Positions 54,139 to 63,068 are shown, counted from the stretch's first letter. The stretch is DNA of 64,000 bases from Brachybacterium ginsengisoli (GCF_002407065.1 NZ_CP023564.1:1054001-1118000), one strand, 5' to 3'. Translations and numbers: made by a program. The notes: a model not told the origin generated them from the sequence alone.

Positions 54139-56587
54139 GCCGAGGACCGTCCCGGAGAGGATTGCGCCCGCCCGGCCGGAGCCGTCGGCGCCGGTCGTCG
54201 AGGCGCGGGATCTCGAGATCGTGCTGCCCTCCGGCGCCGGCGTCGGCCCCTTCACCGGGACGATCCGCTCCGGGGAGCAGGTGCTGCTGCTGGGACCCAG
54301 CGGCAGCGGCAAGTCCACCCTGCTGCGGGCGCTCGCCGGAGCGATCCCCGCCCACCAGCGCGCCCGGGTCACCGGCACGGTCCGCGTGGGCGGGATCGAC
54401 CCCATCGCCGACGGCGTCGTCGCCGCCTCGCAGGTCGTGGGCGTGCTCGGGCAGGATCCGGCCGACGGGGTCTGCCTCCCGCAGGTGGCCGACGACGTCG
54501 CGCTCCCGCTCGAGAGCCGCTGCGTGCCGCCGGAACGGATCGGCGAGCAGGTGCACCGAGTCCTCGTGGACGCGGGGATCGGCGACCTCGGCGACCGGAA
54601 CGCCGCGACCCTCTCCGGCGGGCAGCTGCAGCGGGCGGGGCTCGCCGCGGCCGTGGCGGCCCGGCCCCGGCTGCTCCTGCTGGACGAGCCCACCGCGATG
54701 CTCGACGCCGACGGGGTGCGCGCGGTGCGCGAGGCCGCCCGCGCTGTGACGGCGGGCGGCGAGGTCGCGGTGCTGCTGGTGGAGCACCGCCTCGACGACT
54801 GGGCGGGGGAGCGCGGCGTGGAGGGGCTCCCGCCGCGTACGATCGCTCTGGACGCCTCCGGCCGGGTCCTCGCCGACGGCCCGACCGGGGACGTGCTCGC
54901 CCGCCACGGCGCCGCCCTGCGCGAGTCCGGCTGCTGGCTGCCGCGGGAGATCGAGGAGGACCTCGGCCCGGAGGTGGGGCCCGACCTCGGGCACCTGCCC
55001 ATCCCGGACGTCGGCTCGTCGGCCGAACGGGTCCCCGGCGGGGCCGGGCCCGCCCCGGTGCCGGGCGACACCCTGCTCACGGTGCGCGGGGCGGACCTCG
55101 GCCACCAGGGCCGCACGGTCCTCTCCGGCGTGGATCTCGCCGTGCGCGCGGGGGAGCTGCTCGCCGTGGTGGGCCGCAACGGGGCCGGGAAGTCCACGCT
55201 CCTGGGGGCGCTGTCCCGCCTGGATCCGCCGCTGCACGGCACGGTCGAGGGCGCCGCTTCCGGTCTGGTCTTCCAGCGCCCCGAGTCCCAGTTCGTCGCC
55301 GACACGGTCCTCGGCGAGCTCGTCGCCTCCGGCGCCGACCCCGCACAGGCCGCCGAGATGCTCGTCCGGCTGGGGCTCGAGGAGCTGCAGGAGGCGAGTC
55401 CCTTCGCCCTCTCCGGCGGGCAGCAGCGCCGCCTCTCGATCGGGGCGATGCTGCTCGCGCAGCGGCCGGTGCTGCTCGCCGACGAACCCGGCTACGGCCT
55501 GGACCGTGCCGCCACCCGCACCGTCCACACGCAGCTGCGGGAGGCGGCCGCGGCCGGGCACGCCGTGGTGGTCGCGACCCACGATCTGCGACTGGTGGAG
55601 GCGGCCGACGCGGTCGTCGTCATCGCCGACGGCCGCCTGCTGGGACCGATGCCCCCGGCGACCCTGCTGCAGGACGAGGCGCTGCGGGAGCGCGCAGGGC
55701 TCTCGGCGGGCGCGGGGTCGGGGGCGCACCGCGGTCCGGGCGAGAGCACCTCGCGGACGGGAAGCAGCACTCGGACCGAGCCGTCACGCGCCGAGTCGTC
55801 CCGTTCCCAGCAGCATCCACCGCTCGACGGCGCCGGCGGGAGGTCGCGGCGCGGAGCCCCGCTCGCCGGACGGAACCCCACCGTGCTGCTGGCCCTGCTG
55901 ACGGCCCTGAGCATCGTCTGCATCGCCCTGACGCGGCCCGCGCCGCTGGCCGTGCTGTATCTGCTGCTGGTCCTCGGGGCGATGCTCGGCTGCCGCCTCG
56001 GTCCGCTCCGCCTGGCTCGGGCGCAGCTGCCCTTCGTCGTGTTCGCGCTCGGGGTCTTCCTGGTCAACGTGCTCAGCCGACCCGGCCACGAGCCCTGGCC
56101 CGAGCTGCCGGTACGGATCACCGAGGAGGGGATCGTGCTCGGCACGGCGCTCGCGATGCGGGCCCTGGTGATCGGACTCGGGGCGCTCGTGGTCTCCCGG
56201 GCCACCGATCCGCGCAGCACCCTGGTGAGCCTGCGCCAGCACGCCCGGCTGCCGGCCCGCTACGCCTATGCGCTGCTGGCCGGGCGACGTCTGCTGGACG
56301 AGCTGCCCCGCCGCTGGGAGACGATCACCCGAGCGCACCGGGTGCGGCTGCCGCTGGAGGCCGACGGGCGCGTGTCCCACCTGCGCCTGCGGCATCGGCT
56401 GCGCTGCGCGTTCGCACTGCTGGTCGACGCCATCCGCAGCGCGGACCGCATCGCCTTCGCCCTGGAGGCGCGCGGACTCGGGGACGGGCCGCGCACCCTG
56501 TGGCGGCCGGTGCCGCTCGGCGGAGCTGACGCGGCGCTCGTGCTCGGCGTCGCGGCCGCGGTCGCCGCCGTGCTGATCCTGGTCTGA
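54128..56587 (+). CDS. Fused ECF energy-coupling protein (two ATPases plus T component)
   Basis: 819-aa fusion equal to YkoD plus YkoC. ATPase 1: Walker A GPSGSGKST at 56-64, signature LSGGQLQ at 162, Walker B Asp186-Glu187. ATPase 2: Walker A GRNGAGKST at 349-357, signature LSGGQQRR, ADEPGYGLD. A Ser/Arg-rich linker (about 530-580) then joins an EcfT-type membrane domain (583-819) with hydrophobic helices and the coupling motifs around VRALVIGLGA/LAGRRLLDEL and ARG at EARGLGDG. In Bacillus T is a separate protein. GTG start at 54128. It powers thiamine/HMP uptake with YkoE. Confidence 0.9.
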   Translation: MSAEPRTVPERIAPARPEPSAPVVEARDLEIVLPSGAGVGPFTGTIRSGEQVLLLGPSGSGKSTLLRALAGAIPAHQRARVTGTVRVGGIDPIADGVVAASQVVGVLGQDPADGVCLPQVADDVALPLESRCVPPERIGEQVHRVLVDAGIGDLGDRNAATLSGGQLQRAGLAAAVAARPRLLLLDEPTAMLDADGVRAVREAARAVTAGGEVAVLLVEHRLDDWAGERGVEGLPPRTIALDASGRVLADGPTGDVLARHGAALRESGCWLPREIEEDLGPEVGPDLGHLPIPDVGSSAERVPGGAGPAPVPGDTLLTVRGADLGHQGRTVLSGVDLAVRAGELLAVVGRNGAGKSTLLGALSRLDPPLHGTVEGAASGLVFQRPESQFVADTVLGELVASGADPAQAAEMLVRLGLEELQEASPFALSGGQQRRLSIGAMLLAQRPVLLADEPGYGLDRAATRTVHTQLREAAAAGHAVVVATHDLRLVEAADAVVVIADGRLLGPMPPATLLQDEALRERAGLSAGAGSGAHRGPGESTSRTGSSTRTEPSRAESSRSQQHPPLDGAGGRSRRGAPLAGRNPTVLLALLTALSIVCIALTRPAPLAVLYLLLVLGAMLGCRLGPLRLARAQLPFVVFALGVFLVNVLSRPGHEPWPELPVRITEEGIVLGTALAMRALVIGLGALVVSRATDPRSTLVSLRQHARLPARYAYALLAGRRLLDELPRRWETITRAHRVRLPLEADGRVSHLRLRHRLRCAFALLVDAIRSADRIAFALEARGLGDGPRTLWRPVPLGGADAALVLGVAAAVAAVLILV

Positions 56588-56588
56588 A

Positions 56589-56650
56589 CCGGCCCGGGCT
56601 CAGACAGCCCGGGCCCGGACTGTCGATGCTCTGACAGCCCGGGCCCGGAC
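56589..56650. terminator. Terminator with 18-bp direct repeat
   Basis: CCGGCCCGGGCT-CAGAC-AGCCCGGGCCCGG (56589-56618) forms a strong hairpin. Its GACAGCCCGGGCCCGGAC segment is repeated at 56603-56620 and 56633-56650. Lies between the convergent transporter and purC genes. Confidence 0.65.
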
Positions 56651-56658
56651 GAAGACGC

Positions 56659-57573
56659 TCAGAAGCTCTGACCGGTGAGGCGCTCGTAGGCCTCGACGTA
56701 CCGGGAGCGGGTCTGGGCGACCACCTCGGCGGGCAGCTCGGGCGGGGCGAGGGCCGAGCCCTTGGACCAGCCGGAGGCGGGAGAGGTCAGCCAGTCCCGC
56801 ACGAACTGCTTGTCCAGGCTCGGCGGGGTGCGGCCGGTGGTGTACGAGTCCACGGACCAGAAGCGGCTCGAGTCCGGCGTCAGCACCTCGTCGCCGAGCA
56901 TCAGGGTGCCGTCCACGCGGGAGTGCCCGAACTCGAGCTTGGTGTCGGCGAGGATGATGCCCTGCTCGTCGGCGATCCGTCGGGCTCGCTCGAACACCGC
57001 CAGGGTGAGGCGCTCGAGCTGGTCGGTCAGCTCCTCGCCGAGCAGCTCGCGGGCCTGGGCGACGGTGATGTTCTCGTCGTGCTCCCCGGCCTCGGCCTTT
57101 GTCGAGGGGGTGAAGATCGCGGGCTCCAGGCGGGAGGCCTCGACCAGTCCGGAGGGCAGCACGTGCCCGCCCACCGAGCCGCCGGCGCGGTAGTCGGCCA
57201 GGCCCGAGCCGGTCAGGTGGCCGCGGGCGATGCACTCCAGCGCCACCATCTCCAGGCCGCGGCAGCGCACCGCGCGCCCGGCGACGGACTCGGGCACGTC
57301 GGTCCCGGAGATCACGTGGTGGGGGACGATGTCCGCCAGCTGCTCGAACCAGAACAGGCTGATCCCGGTGAGGAGACGGCCCTTGTCCGGGATGCCGGGC
57401 TGGAGGGAGTGGTCGTAGGCGCTGATGCGATCGGTCGCGACCACCAGCACCTCCTCGGCGGCCGAGGGCTCCACGCCCGCGGGGACGTACAGCTCGCGGA
57501 CCTTGCCGGAGACGATGTGGTCCCATCCCTCGAGCTGCGGGGCCTCGATCAGGGGGGCGATGGTGGTGCTCAT
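56659..57573 (-). CDS. purC: SAICAR synthetase PurC
   Basis: Phosphoribosylaminoimidazole-succinocarboxamide synthase (304 aa). SGKVRELYVPAG (ATP-binding, about 22-33), DRISAYD, ECIARGHLTGSGLADYRAGG and DTKLEFGHSRVDG are signatures. ATG 57573 overlaps the purD stop (ATGA), so it is translated after purD. Confidence 0.95.
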   Translation of the reverse strand: MSTTIAPLIEAPQLEGWDHIVSGKVRELYVPAGVEPSAAEEVLVVATDRISAYDHSLQPGIPDKGRLLTGISLFWFEQLADIVPHHVISGTDVPESVAGRAVRCRGLEMVALECIARGHLTGSGLADYRAGGSVGGHVLPSGLVEASRLEPAIFTPSTKAEAGEHDENITVAQARELLGEELTDQLERLTLAVFERARRIADEQGIILADTKLEFGHSRVDGTLMLGDEVLTPDSSRFWSVDSYTTGRTPPSLDKQFVRDWLTSPASGWSKGSALAPPELPAEVVAQTRSRYVEAYERLTGQSF

Positions 57574-58871
57574 GCGGTCTCCTCGGCGGCACCGGAAGCG
57601 GTGCGGGCGTCGGCCGCGGCGAGGCGGGCGATGTCGGTGCGGTGGTGGCTTCCCTCGAGGACGATCTCCTCGGTGGCGGCGAGGGCGCGGCTGCGGGCCT
57701 GCTCGAGGTCCGTCCCGGTCGCGACCACGGAGAGCACGCGGCCGCCGGCGCTGACCAGCGTGCCGTCGGTCTCGGCGGTGCCGGCGTGGATGACGTGCGC
57801 GCCGAGCTCCTCGGCGGCGTCGATGCCGGTGATCGGGTCCCCGGAGCGGGCCGAGGCCGGGTAGCCGGCGGAGGCGAGAACCACGGTGACCGCGGCGTCC
57901 TCGCTCCAGCTCAGCTCCGTGTCCTCGGCGAGCTCACCGCGGGCCGCGGCCAACAGCAGCGGCGCGAAGGGGGAGGTCAGGCGCTCGAGCACCACCTGGG
58001 TCTCGGGGTCGCCGAAGCGGGCGTTGAACTCGACCACGCGGAGGCCGCGGGAGGTGAGCGCGAGACCGCAGTACAGGACGCCCACGAAGGGGATGTCGCG
58101 GGCGGCGAGCTCGGCGATCGTCGGCCGTGCGACCGCCTCCATGATCTCCTCGACCAGGCCCTCGGGGGCCCAGGGGAGGGGGGAGTAGGCGCCCATGCCG
58201 CCTGTGTTCGGGCCCTCGTCCGCATCCAGTGCGCGCTTGAAGTCCTGCGCCGGCGCGAGGGGCACCACGCGGGTCCCGTCGCTCACGCAGAACAGCGAGA
58301 CCTCGGGGCCGTCGAGGTACTCCTCGAGCACCACCTGACCGCCGGCGGCCAGGACGGCCTCGGCGTGGGCCACGGCCTCGGGACGGTCCGAGGTGACCAC
58401 GACGCCCTTGCCGGCGGCGAGCCCGTCGGCCTTGACCACGAAGGGGACATCGCCCAGGGGGTTGACCCGGTCCAGGCCCGCCTCGAGCTGATCGGAGGCG
58501 GTCACCGTCACCGAGGCGGCGGTCGGCACGCCCGCGGCGGTCATGATCTCCTTCGCCCAGGACTTCGAGCCCTCGAGGTGCGCGGCGGCGGCCGACGGGC
58601 CGAACACTGCGAAGCCGGCCTCTCGCAGGCGATCGGCGGCGCCGGCCACCAGCGGAGCCTCGGGGCCCACCACGACCAGGTCGGGCCGCAGCTCCTGGGC
58701 CAGGGCGACCTGGGCGTCGAGGTCCGCGACGGAGGCGTCGTGGCAGGTGGCGAGCTGTGCGATGCCGGGATTGCCGGGCGCTGCGTGCAGCTCGGGGGAG
58801 GGATGGTCGGCGGCGAGGCGCCGGATGATCGCGTGTTCGCGACCGCCGGAGCCGATGACGAGGATCTTCAC
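57570..58871 (-). CDS. purD: Phosphoribosylamine-glycine ligase PurD
   Basis: GAR synthetase (433 aa), ATP-grasp enzyme of step 2 of purine synthesis. [20 protein letters not shown] start, [30 protein letters not shown] and [13 protein letters not shown] are signatures, with [13 protein letters not shown] near the C-terminus. GTG 58871 has TACTCT 7 nt upstream and no Shine-Dalgarno, so the mRNA is probably leaderless. Purine genes here are split in three places (purL, purSQ, purDC). Confidence 0.94.
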   Translation of the reverse strand: MKILVIGSGGREHAIIRRLAADHPSPELHAAPGNPGIAQLATCHDASVADLDAQVALAQELRPDLVVVGPEAPLVAGAADRLREAGFAVFGPSAAAAHLEGSKSWAKEIMTAAGVPTAASVTVTASDQLEAGLDRVNPLGDVPFVVKADGLAAGKGVVVTSDRPEAVAHAEAVLAAGGQVVLEEYLDGPEVSLFCVSDGTRVVPLAPAQDFKRALDADEGPNTGGMGAYSPLPWAPEGLVEEIMEAVARPTIAELAARDIPFVGVLYCGLALTSRGLRVVEFNARFGDPETQVVLERLTSPFAPLLLAAARGELAEDTELSWSEDAAVTVVLASAGYPASARSGDPITGIDAAEELGAHVIHAGTAETDGTLVSAGGRVLSVVATGTDLEQARSRALAATEEIVLEGSHHRTDIARLAAADARTASGAAEETA

Positions 58872-58878
58872 GCGGGTC

Positions 58879-58884
58879 AGAGTA
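58879..58884 (-). promoter_or_regulatory. -10 box of leaderless purD mRNA
   Basis: TACTCT on the minus strand, seven bases before the GTG start. Confidence 0.5.
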
Positions 58885-59032
58885 CCCAGGTGTCCAGCCG
58901 TGACGGGCACCTGCCCGCACTGCGGAGCGCGCCCGGCATCGGCCATGGTCACAGCGTCCTCCGTAGGCCCTCCGTCCCCAGCCCCGGAGGCCGAGAGGTC
59001 CGCGGGGTGGCGCCGTGACGGGCCTGCGCCGT

Positions 59033-59038
59033 TACGAT
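59033..59038 (+). promoter_or_regulatory. -10 box of leaderless truA mRNA
   Basis: TACGAT, seven bases before ATG 59046. No Shine-Dalgarno between it and the start. Confidence 0.5.
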
Positions 59039-59045
59039 CGCTCGC

Positions 59046-59984
59046 ATGCCCGTCGAGCTCTCCCACCTGTCTGCACCCGGCCCCGCCCCGGCGCCCGGCG
59101 ACCGCGGCACGGTCCGGCTGCGACTTGACCTCTCCTATGACGGCACCGACTTCCACGGCTGGGCCACCCAGCCCGGCCAGCGCACCGTCCAGGGCGAGCT
59201 CGAGGAGGCCCTCGGCAGGATCGCGCGCGTGCCCGCCCGGATCACGGTCGCCGGCCGCACCGACACCGGCGTTCACGCCCGCGGTCAGGTGTGCCATCTC
59301 GACCTGCCGCGCGACGTGCTCGCCACCTTCCCCGGCCGTTCCGATCGCAGCCCCGCCGAGGCGCTCGTGACCCGGCTGGCCGGAGTGCTGCCCTCGGACA
59401 TCGTCGTGCACGTCGCCCGGGAGGTGGACGATGACTTCGACGCTCGCTTCGGGGCGCAGTGGCGTCGCTACCGCTACCGGATCTCCGACGGGCCTGCCGC
59501 GCACGATCCGCTGCGCCGGGACGTGCTGCGCCACCGTCGGCCGCTGGACGTCGAGGCGATGGGGAGGGCGAGCATCGCGCTGCTCGGCGAGCACGACTTC
59601 CTCTCCTTCTGCAAGCCGCGCGAGGGCGCGACCACGATCCGCGAGCTGCGCGAGCTGCGGTGGGACCGGCCCGGCGAGGGCAGGGCCGACGAGGGCCTGA
59701 TCGTCGCGACCGTGGTCGCCGACGCCTTCTGCCACCACATGGTCCGCTCCCTGGTCGGCGCGCTGATCGGTGTGGGGGAGGGGCGGCGTCCCGAGTCCTG
59801 GCCCGCCCAGGTGCTCGCCGCCCGCACCCGCGATGCCGCCACCCGCGACGGGGCCGGCTCCGCGCCGATGTGCCCACCGCAGGGGCTGACCCTGGACCAC
59901 GTCGCCTATCCTCCGGACGAGGAGCTCGCCGCCTGGGCCGCCCGCGCCCGCACCCTGCGCAGTCCGCTGCCGTCGGCGGACTGA
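59046..59984 (+). CDS. truA: tRNA pseudouridine(38-40) synthase TruA
   Basis: 312-aa pseudouridine synthase modifying tRNA anticodon stems. Catalytic Asp in [13 protein letters not shown] (about 73-85), [22 protein letters not shown] near the start, and [17 protein letters not shown] near 235. Usually linked to rplQ; here rplQ is 35 kb upstream and rplM-rpsI directly downstream. Confidence 0.94.
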   Translation: MPVELSHLSAPGPAPAPGDRGTVRLRLDLSYDGTDFHGWATQPGQRTVQGELEEALGRIARVPARITVAGRTDTGVHARGQVCHLDLPRDVLATFPGRSDRSPAEALVTRLAGVLPSDIVVHVAREVDDDFDARFGAQWRRYRYRISDGPAAHDPLRRDVLRHRRPLDVEAMGRASIALLGEHDFLSFCKPREGATTIRELRELRWDRPGEGRADEGLIVATVVADAFCHHMVRSLVGALIGVGEGRRPESWPAQVLAARTRDAATRDGAGSAPMCPPQGLTLDHVAYPPDEELAAWAARARTLRSPLPSAD

Positions 59985-60062
59985 GCAGACGGTCCGACGG
60001 GCCCGCTCTCGGACCGGCTCTCGGACCGGGCGCAGATCACAGTCGCGGGGACCTGTTCCGCA

Positions 60063-60092
60063 TTGACGCTCCGACCAGGCGCCCCGTAAGAT
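60063..60092 (+). promoter_or_regulatory. Promoter of rplM-rpsI
   Basis: TTGACG, 18-nt spacer, TAAGAT: the best consensus promoter in the window. The leader to rplM is about 225 nt, and the gap 59985-60322 carries no gene. Confidence 0.75.
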
Positions 60093-60253
60093 GAGCGGTC
60101 GTTGTGCCTCGATGTGTGCCCGACTCCGCTGCCGTTCCTCACGGTGCGGCGCGATCGGGATCTCACCCACATCCAGGACCGCCGTCGCGTCGTGAGCGGA
60201 GCGGCCCGGGCACAACCACAGGGGCCATGCTTTTACCCGAAGGAAGCGTGCCC

Positions 60254-60299
60254 ACGGTCCATCGAACCGTGCCTGGTCGGCATCCTGCCGCCTGGGCAC
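60254..60299 (+). promoter_or_regulatory. Structured leader ahead of rplM
   Basis: Two overlapping stem options: ACGGT-N7-ACCGT (60254-60270) and a longer hairpin from GTGCCTGG (60269) to CTGGGCAC (60299) with CGGCA/TGCCG pairing. They share two bases, so they exclude each other. The hairpin ends about 11 nt before the ribosome binding site. It may be an autoregulatory L13 or S9 leader; unproven. Confidence 0.35.
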
Positions 60300-60322
60300 C
60301 ATGACGAGAGAAGAAGGCACGA

Positions 60323-60766
60323 GTGCGTACGTTCACCCCGAAGCCCGGCGATGTCGAGCGTTCCTGGTACGTCATTGACGCAAACGATGTCGTCCTCGGC
60401 CGGCTCGCTTCCCAGGCTGCCCAGCTCCTGCGGGGAAAGCACAAGCCGGTCTTCGCACCCCATGTGGATGCAGGCGACTTCGTGATCATCATCAACGCTG
60501 ACAAGGTCGCGCTGACCGGAAACAAGCGGGAGGCGAAGCTCGCCTACCGCCACTCCGGCTACCCGGGCGGCCTCCGCGGCGTCCCCTACTCCGAGCTGCT
60601 CGAGAAGAACCCCGAGCGCGCAGTGGAGAAGGCCATCCGCGGCATGCTCCCCAAGAACAAGCTCGCTGATCAGCAGATCAAGAAGCTGAAGATCTACTCG
60701 GGCTCCGAGCACCCCCATGCCGCTCAGCAGCCCGTTCCGTTCACCATCGATCAGGTGGCGCAGTAA
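60323..60766 (+). CDS. rplM: 50S ribosomal protein L13
   Basis: L13 (147 aa), an early 50S assembly protein. [29 protein letters not shown] start and the family signature [24 protein letters not shown] start with AAGAAGG ahead. rpsI follows after 50 nt. Confidence 0.97.
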   Translation: MRTFTPKPGDVERSWYVIDANDVVLGRLASQAAQLLRGKHKPVFAPHVDAGDFVIIINADKVALTGNKREAKLAYRHSGYPGGLRGVPYSELLEKNPERAVEKAIRGMLPKNKLADQQIKKLKIYSGSEHPHAAQQPVPFTIDQVAQ

Positions 60767-60816
60767 GCGGGTGCCCCGCCCACTCGCCCTGCCACACGGA
60801 AGAACCAAGGAGAACC

Positions 60817-61326
60817 GTGACTGAGACCACCCCCGATACCACTGAGGTTCTCGAGGACGTGACCGACGAGTCCGCACCCTCGAGCTTCACCACCGAGTCG
60901 ACCGGCGAGTCCGCCGTCGGCGCCGGCCAGTCCGCGATCGCACCGGGCTACGGCACCGGTCGTCGCAAGCGCGCGATCGCTCGCGTGCGCCTGGTCCCCG
61001 GCTCCGGCCAGTGGACCCTGAACGGCCGCAGCCTCGAGGATTACTTCCCGAACAAGCTGCACCAGCAGGAGGTCAACGATCCGTTCACGATCCTCGACCT
61101 CCAGGGCCGCTTCGACGTCCTGGTCCGCCTGCACGGCGGCGGCCCGTCCGGCCAGGCCGGGGCCGTGCGCCTCGGTGTGTCCCGCGCGCTGAACGAGATC
61201 GACGAGGAGTCGAACCGCGCGACCCTCAAGAAGGCAGGCTTCCTGCGCCGCGATGATCGCATCATCGAGCGCAAGAAGGCCGGTCTCAAGAAGGCCCGCA
61301 AGGCTCCGCAGTACTCCAAGCGCTGA
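60817..61326 (+). CDS. rpsI: 30S ribosomal protein S9 with N-terminal extension
   Basis: S9 (169 aa), whose C-terminal tail reaches the P site. The first about 45 residues are an acidic/Thr/Ser extension not present in E. coli (130 aa); the core starts [20 protein letters not shown] and ends [14 protein letters not shown] start preceded by AAGGAGAACC. Confidence 0.96.
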   Translation: MTETTPDTTEVLEDVTDESAPSSFTTESTGESAVGAGQSAIAPGYGTGRRKRAIARVRLVPGSGQWTLNGRSLEDYFPNKLHQQEVNDPFTILDLQGRFDVLVRLHGGGPSGQAGAVRLGVSRALNEIDEESNRATLKKAGFLRRDDRIIERKKAGLKKARKAPQYSKR

Positions 61327-61367
61327 TCGGCCGCGGAGCAGCGCTCCGCACCGTTCCGCCTGGCCAC

Positions 61368-61397
61368 GATGCCCTCGACCTCCGGGTCGGGGGCATC
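61368..61397 (+). terminator. Terminator after rpsI
   Basis: GATGCCCTCGACC pairs with GGTCGGGGGCATC (one mismatch) around a short loop, followed by GTCG. Confidence 0.7.
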
Positions 61398-61454
61398 GTC
61401 GCGTCCGGGGGTGGGACGGGGTCGCGCATCGGCCCTGTCAGCCCTGGGCGGCGG

Positions 61455-61537
61455 CACCCGCTCGTCGGCCCTCCTCGCGAGGCACCCGCTCGTCGGCTCT
61501 CCCGTCGGCGCGCTCCGCAGGGCGCCCGCTCGTCGGC
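61455..61537 (+). repeat. Three dispersed 16-bp repeats
   Basis: GC(A/G)CCCGCTCGTCGGC at 61455-61470, 61483-61498 and 61522-61537, in the gene-free stretch 61398-61709. The spacing is uneven (28 and 39 bp). No function recognised. Confidence 0.7.
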
Positions 61538-61561
61538 GCTTTGCGTCGCCGGTCGTGAGGG

Positions 61562-61643
61562 TGATGGTCGACTACTGGCGTGTGGGCGATGTGTACGGCG
61601 ATATCGGCATAGTCATCGCGATGGCGCCAGTACTCGACCAGGA
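61562..61643. repeat. Imperfect 82-bp palindrome
   Basis: Symmetric about CGATATCG (61599-61606), with outer arms TGGTCGACTACTGGCG (61565-61580) and its near-complement (61625-61640, one mismatch), and a middle GCGATG/CATCGC pair. Both strands have open reading frames with similar peptides because of the symmetry. Not a typical terminator. Confidence 0.65.
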
Positions 61644-61709
61644 TGGTGGTGCTGGGGTGGAACGGCACGTTCTCGATCAGCGCCCGCCAGGACGCGCCGG
61701 TCCGGCCGC

Positions 61710-61715
61710 TACCCT
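61710..61715 (+). promoter_or_regulatory. -10 box of leaderless CoA-transferase gene
   Basis: TACCCT, six bases before ATG 61722; no Shine-Dalgarno. Confidence 0.45.
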
Positions 61716-61721
61716 CTCGTC

Positions 61722-63002
61722 ATGATGTCTTCGCCGCCGCGCTGGTGGGGCGGGCCGCTCGATGCCGAGCAGCTCGCCCGCACCGCGGTGCACAGGGTGC
61801 GGGACGCCGCCGCAGAGCTCGTGGCCGCCCGCGGGCTGAGGACGGAGGTCGCGACCACGGACGCCCTGATCGCCGCCTCATTCGCCGCGATCGACCATCT
61901 GCGCATCGACGGCCGTTCCCCGCAGCCCTGGGGCGAGCTCTCCGGCTTCGTCGAGGCCCGCGACGGCTGGGTGCGCCTGCACGCGAACTATCCCCATCAC
62001 GCCGCGGTGCTCCGCACGGTGCTGGGCGTCGAGGATCGGCCGGGCCTCGAGCGCGAGATCAGCCGACGCGATGCCGCCGAGGTGGAGGACCGGGTCAGCG
62101 CCGCCGGCGGGATCGCGGTCGCCGTGCGCACTCCGGAGCAGTGGCGCGAGCATCCGCACGCGATCGCGACCGCGCAGGATTCCTGGTCACAGGTGCAGGA
62201 CCGGGGAGAGCGTCCGATGCCGGGGTCCGGCGCCCGCCCTGGCGGGCAGCCGCCGAACGGCCCGGCCACGCTCGCCGGCGTGCGGGTGCTGGATCTGACC
62301 CGGGTGATCGCCGGCCCCACCTGCACGCAGGTGCTCGCGTGCCTGGGCGCCGATGTGCTCCGCATCGATCCGCCGCACCGCCCGGAGCTCCTCGACCAGC
62401 ATCTGTCCACCGGGATGGGCAAGCGCTCCGCAGTGGCGGACCTGCGCCGGCAGGAGATCGCCGAGCAGCTGCGTGCCCTGGCCGCCGGGGCCGATGTCAT
62501 CCTCGACGGCTACCGGCCCGGAGCACTCGCCCGGCACGGACTGGGGCTCGAAGAGCTCGAGCAGCTCGCGCCGCAGGCCGTGATCGCCTCCCTCTCCGCC
62601 TGGGGCGAGCACGGGCCCTGGGGCGAGCGCGCCGGCTTCGACTCGATCGTGCAGGCCGCGACCGGGATCGCGGTGCGCTGCGGCGAGGAGGGGAGGCCCG
62701 GAGCACTCGCGGTGCAGGCCCTCGACCACTCCACCGGCCACCTCCTGGCCGCGCACATCCTCGAGGCGCTCGCCCTCGGCCGGGCCGTGACGGTGCGGGC
62801 GAGCCTGCTCGGCGCCGCCCGGACCCTGCTGGACCTGCCGACGCCGACAGGCGAGGTCATCGAGCCGGGCGTGGCCCGCGTCCAGGTTCGGGCAGGGGCC
62901 TGCCGGATCGAAGCGGTCCCTCCGCCGCTGCTCCTCGACGGGCGCACCCTCGAGCGCGACGTCGGCCCCGACGGCGCGGCCCGCGCGCAATGGATGGCCT
63001 GA
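61722..63002 (+). CDS. Family III CoA-transferase (CaiB/BaiF)
   Basis: 426-aa protein of the CaiB/BaiF/Frc CoA-transferase family, moving CoA between carboxylic acids. The family core begins at about 185: GVRVLDLTRVIAGPTCTQVLACLGADVLRID, then GFDSIVQAATGIA near 305. The N-terminal 180 residues contain a shorter part of a second such domain, so this is a degenerate double-domain form. The C-terminus is shortened. Whether it is active is uncertain. Neighbours give no pathway clue. Confidence 0.8.
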   Translation: MMSSPPRWWGGPLDAEQLARTAVHRVRDAAAELVAARGLRTEVATTDALIAASFAAIDHLRIDGRSPQPWGELSGFVEARDGWVRLHANYPHHAAVLRTVLGVEDRPGLEREISRRDAAEVEDRVSAAGGIAVAVRTPEQWREHPHAIATAQDSWSQVQDRGERPMPGSGARPGGQPPNGPATLAGVRVLDLTRVIAGPTCTQVLACLGADVLRIDPPHRPELLDQHLSTGMGKRSAVADLRRQEIAEQLRALAAGADVILDGYRPGALARHGLGLEELEQLAPQAVIASLSAWGEHGPWGERAGFDSIVQAATGIAVRCGEEGRPGALAVQALDHSTGHLLAAHILEALALGRAVTVRASLLGAARTLLDLPTPTGEVIEPGVARVQVRAGACRIEAVPPPLLLDGRTLERDVGPDGAARAQWMA

Positions 63003-63068
63003 GCGGCGGCGCGACCGCCGACCTCGTCGGCACCGGCCGGTGCGATCGACACCGGCGCGCCGCCGCCG

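Noticed and set aside
61369..61725. 118-codon plus frame and 76-codon minus frame after rpsI
   Set aside because: Both arise from the palindrome and low-complexity repeats; no ribosome binding site and no recognisable protein.
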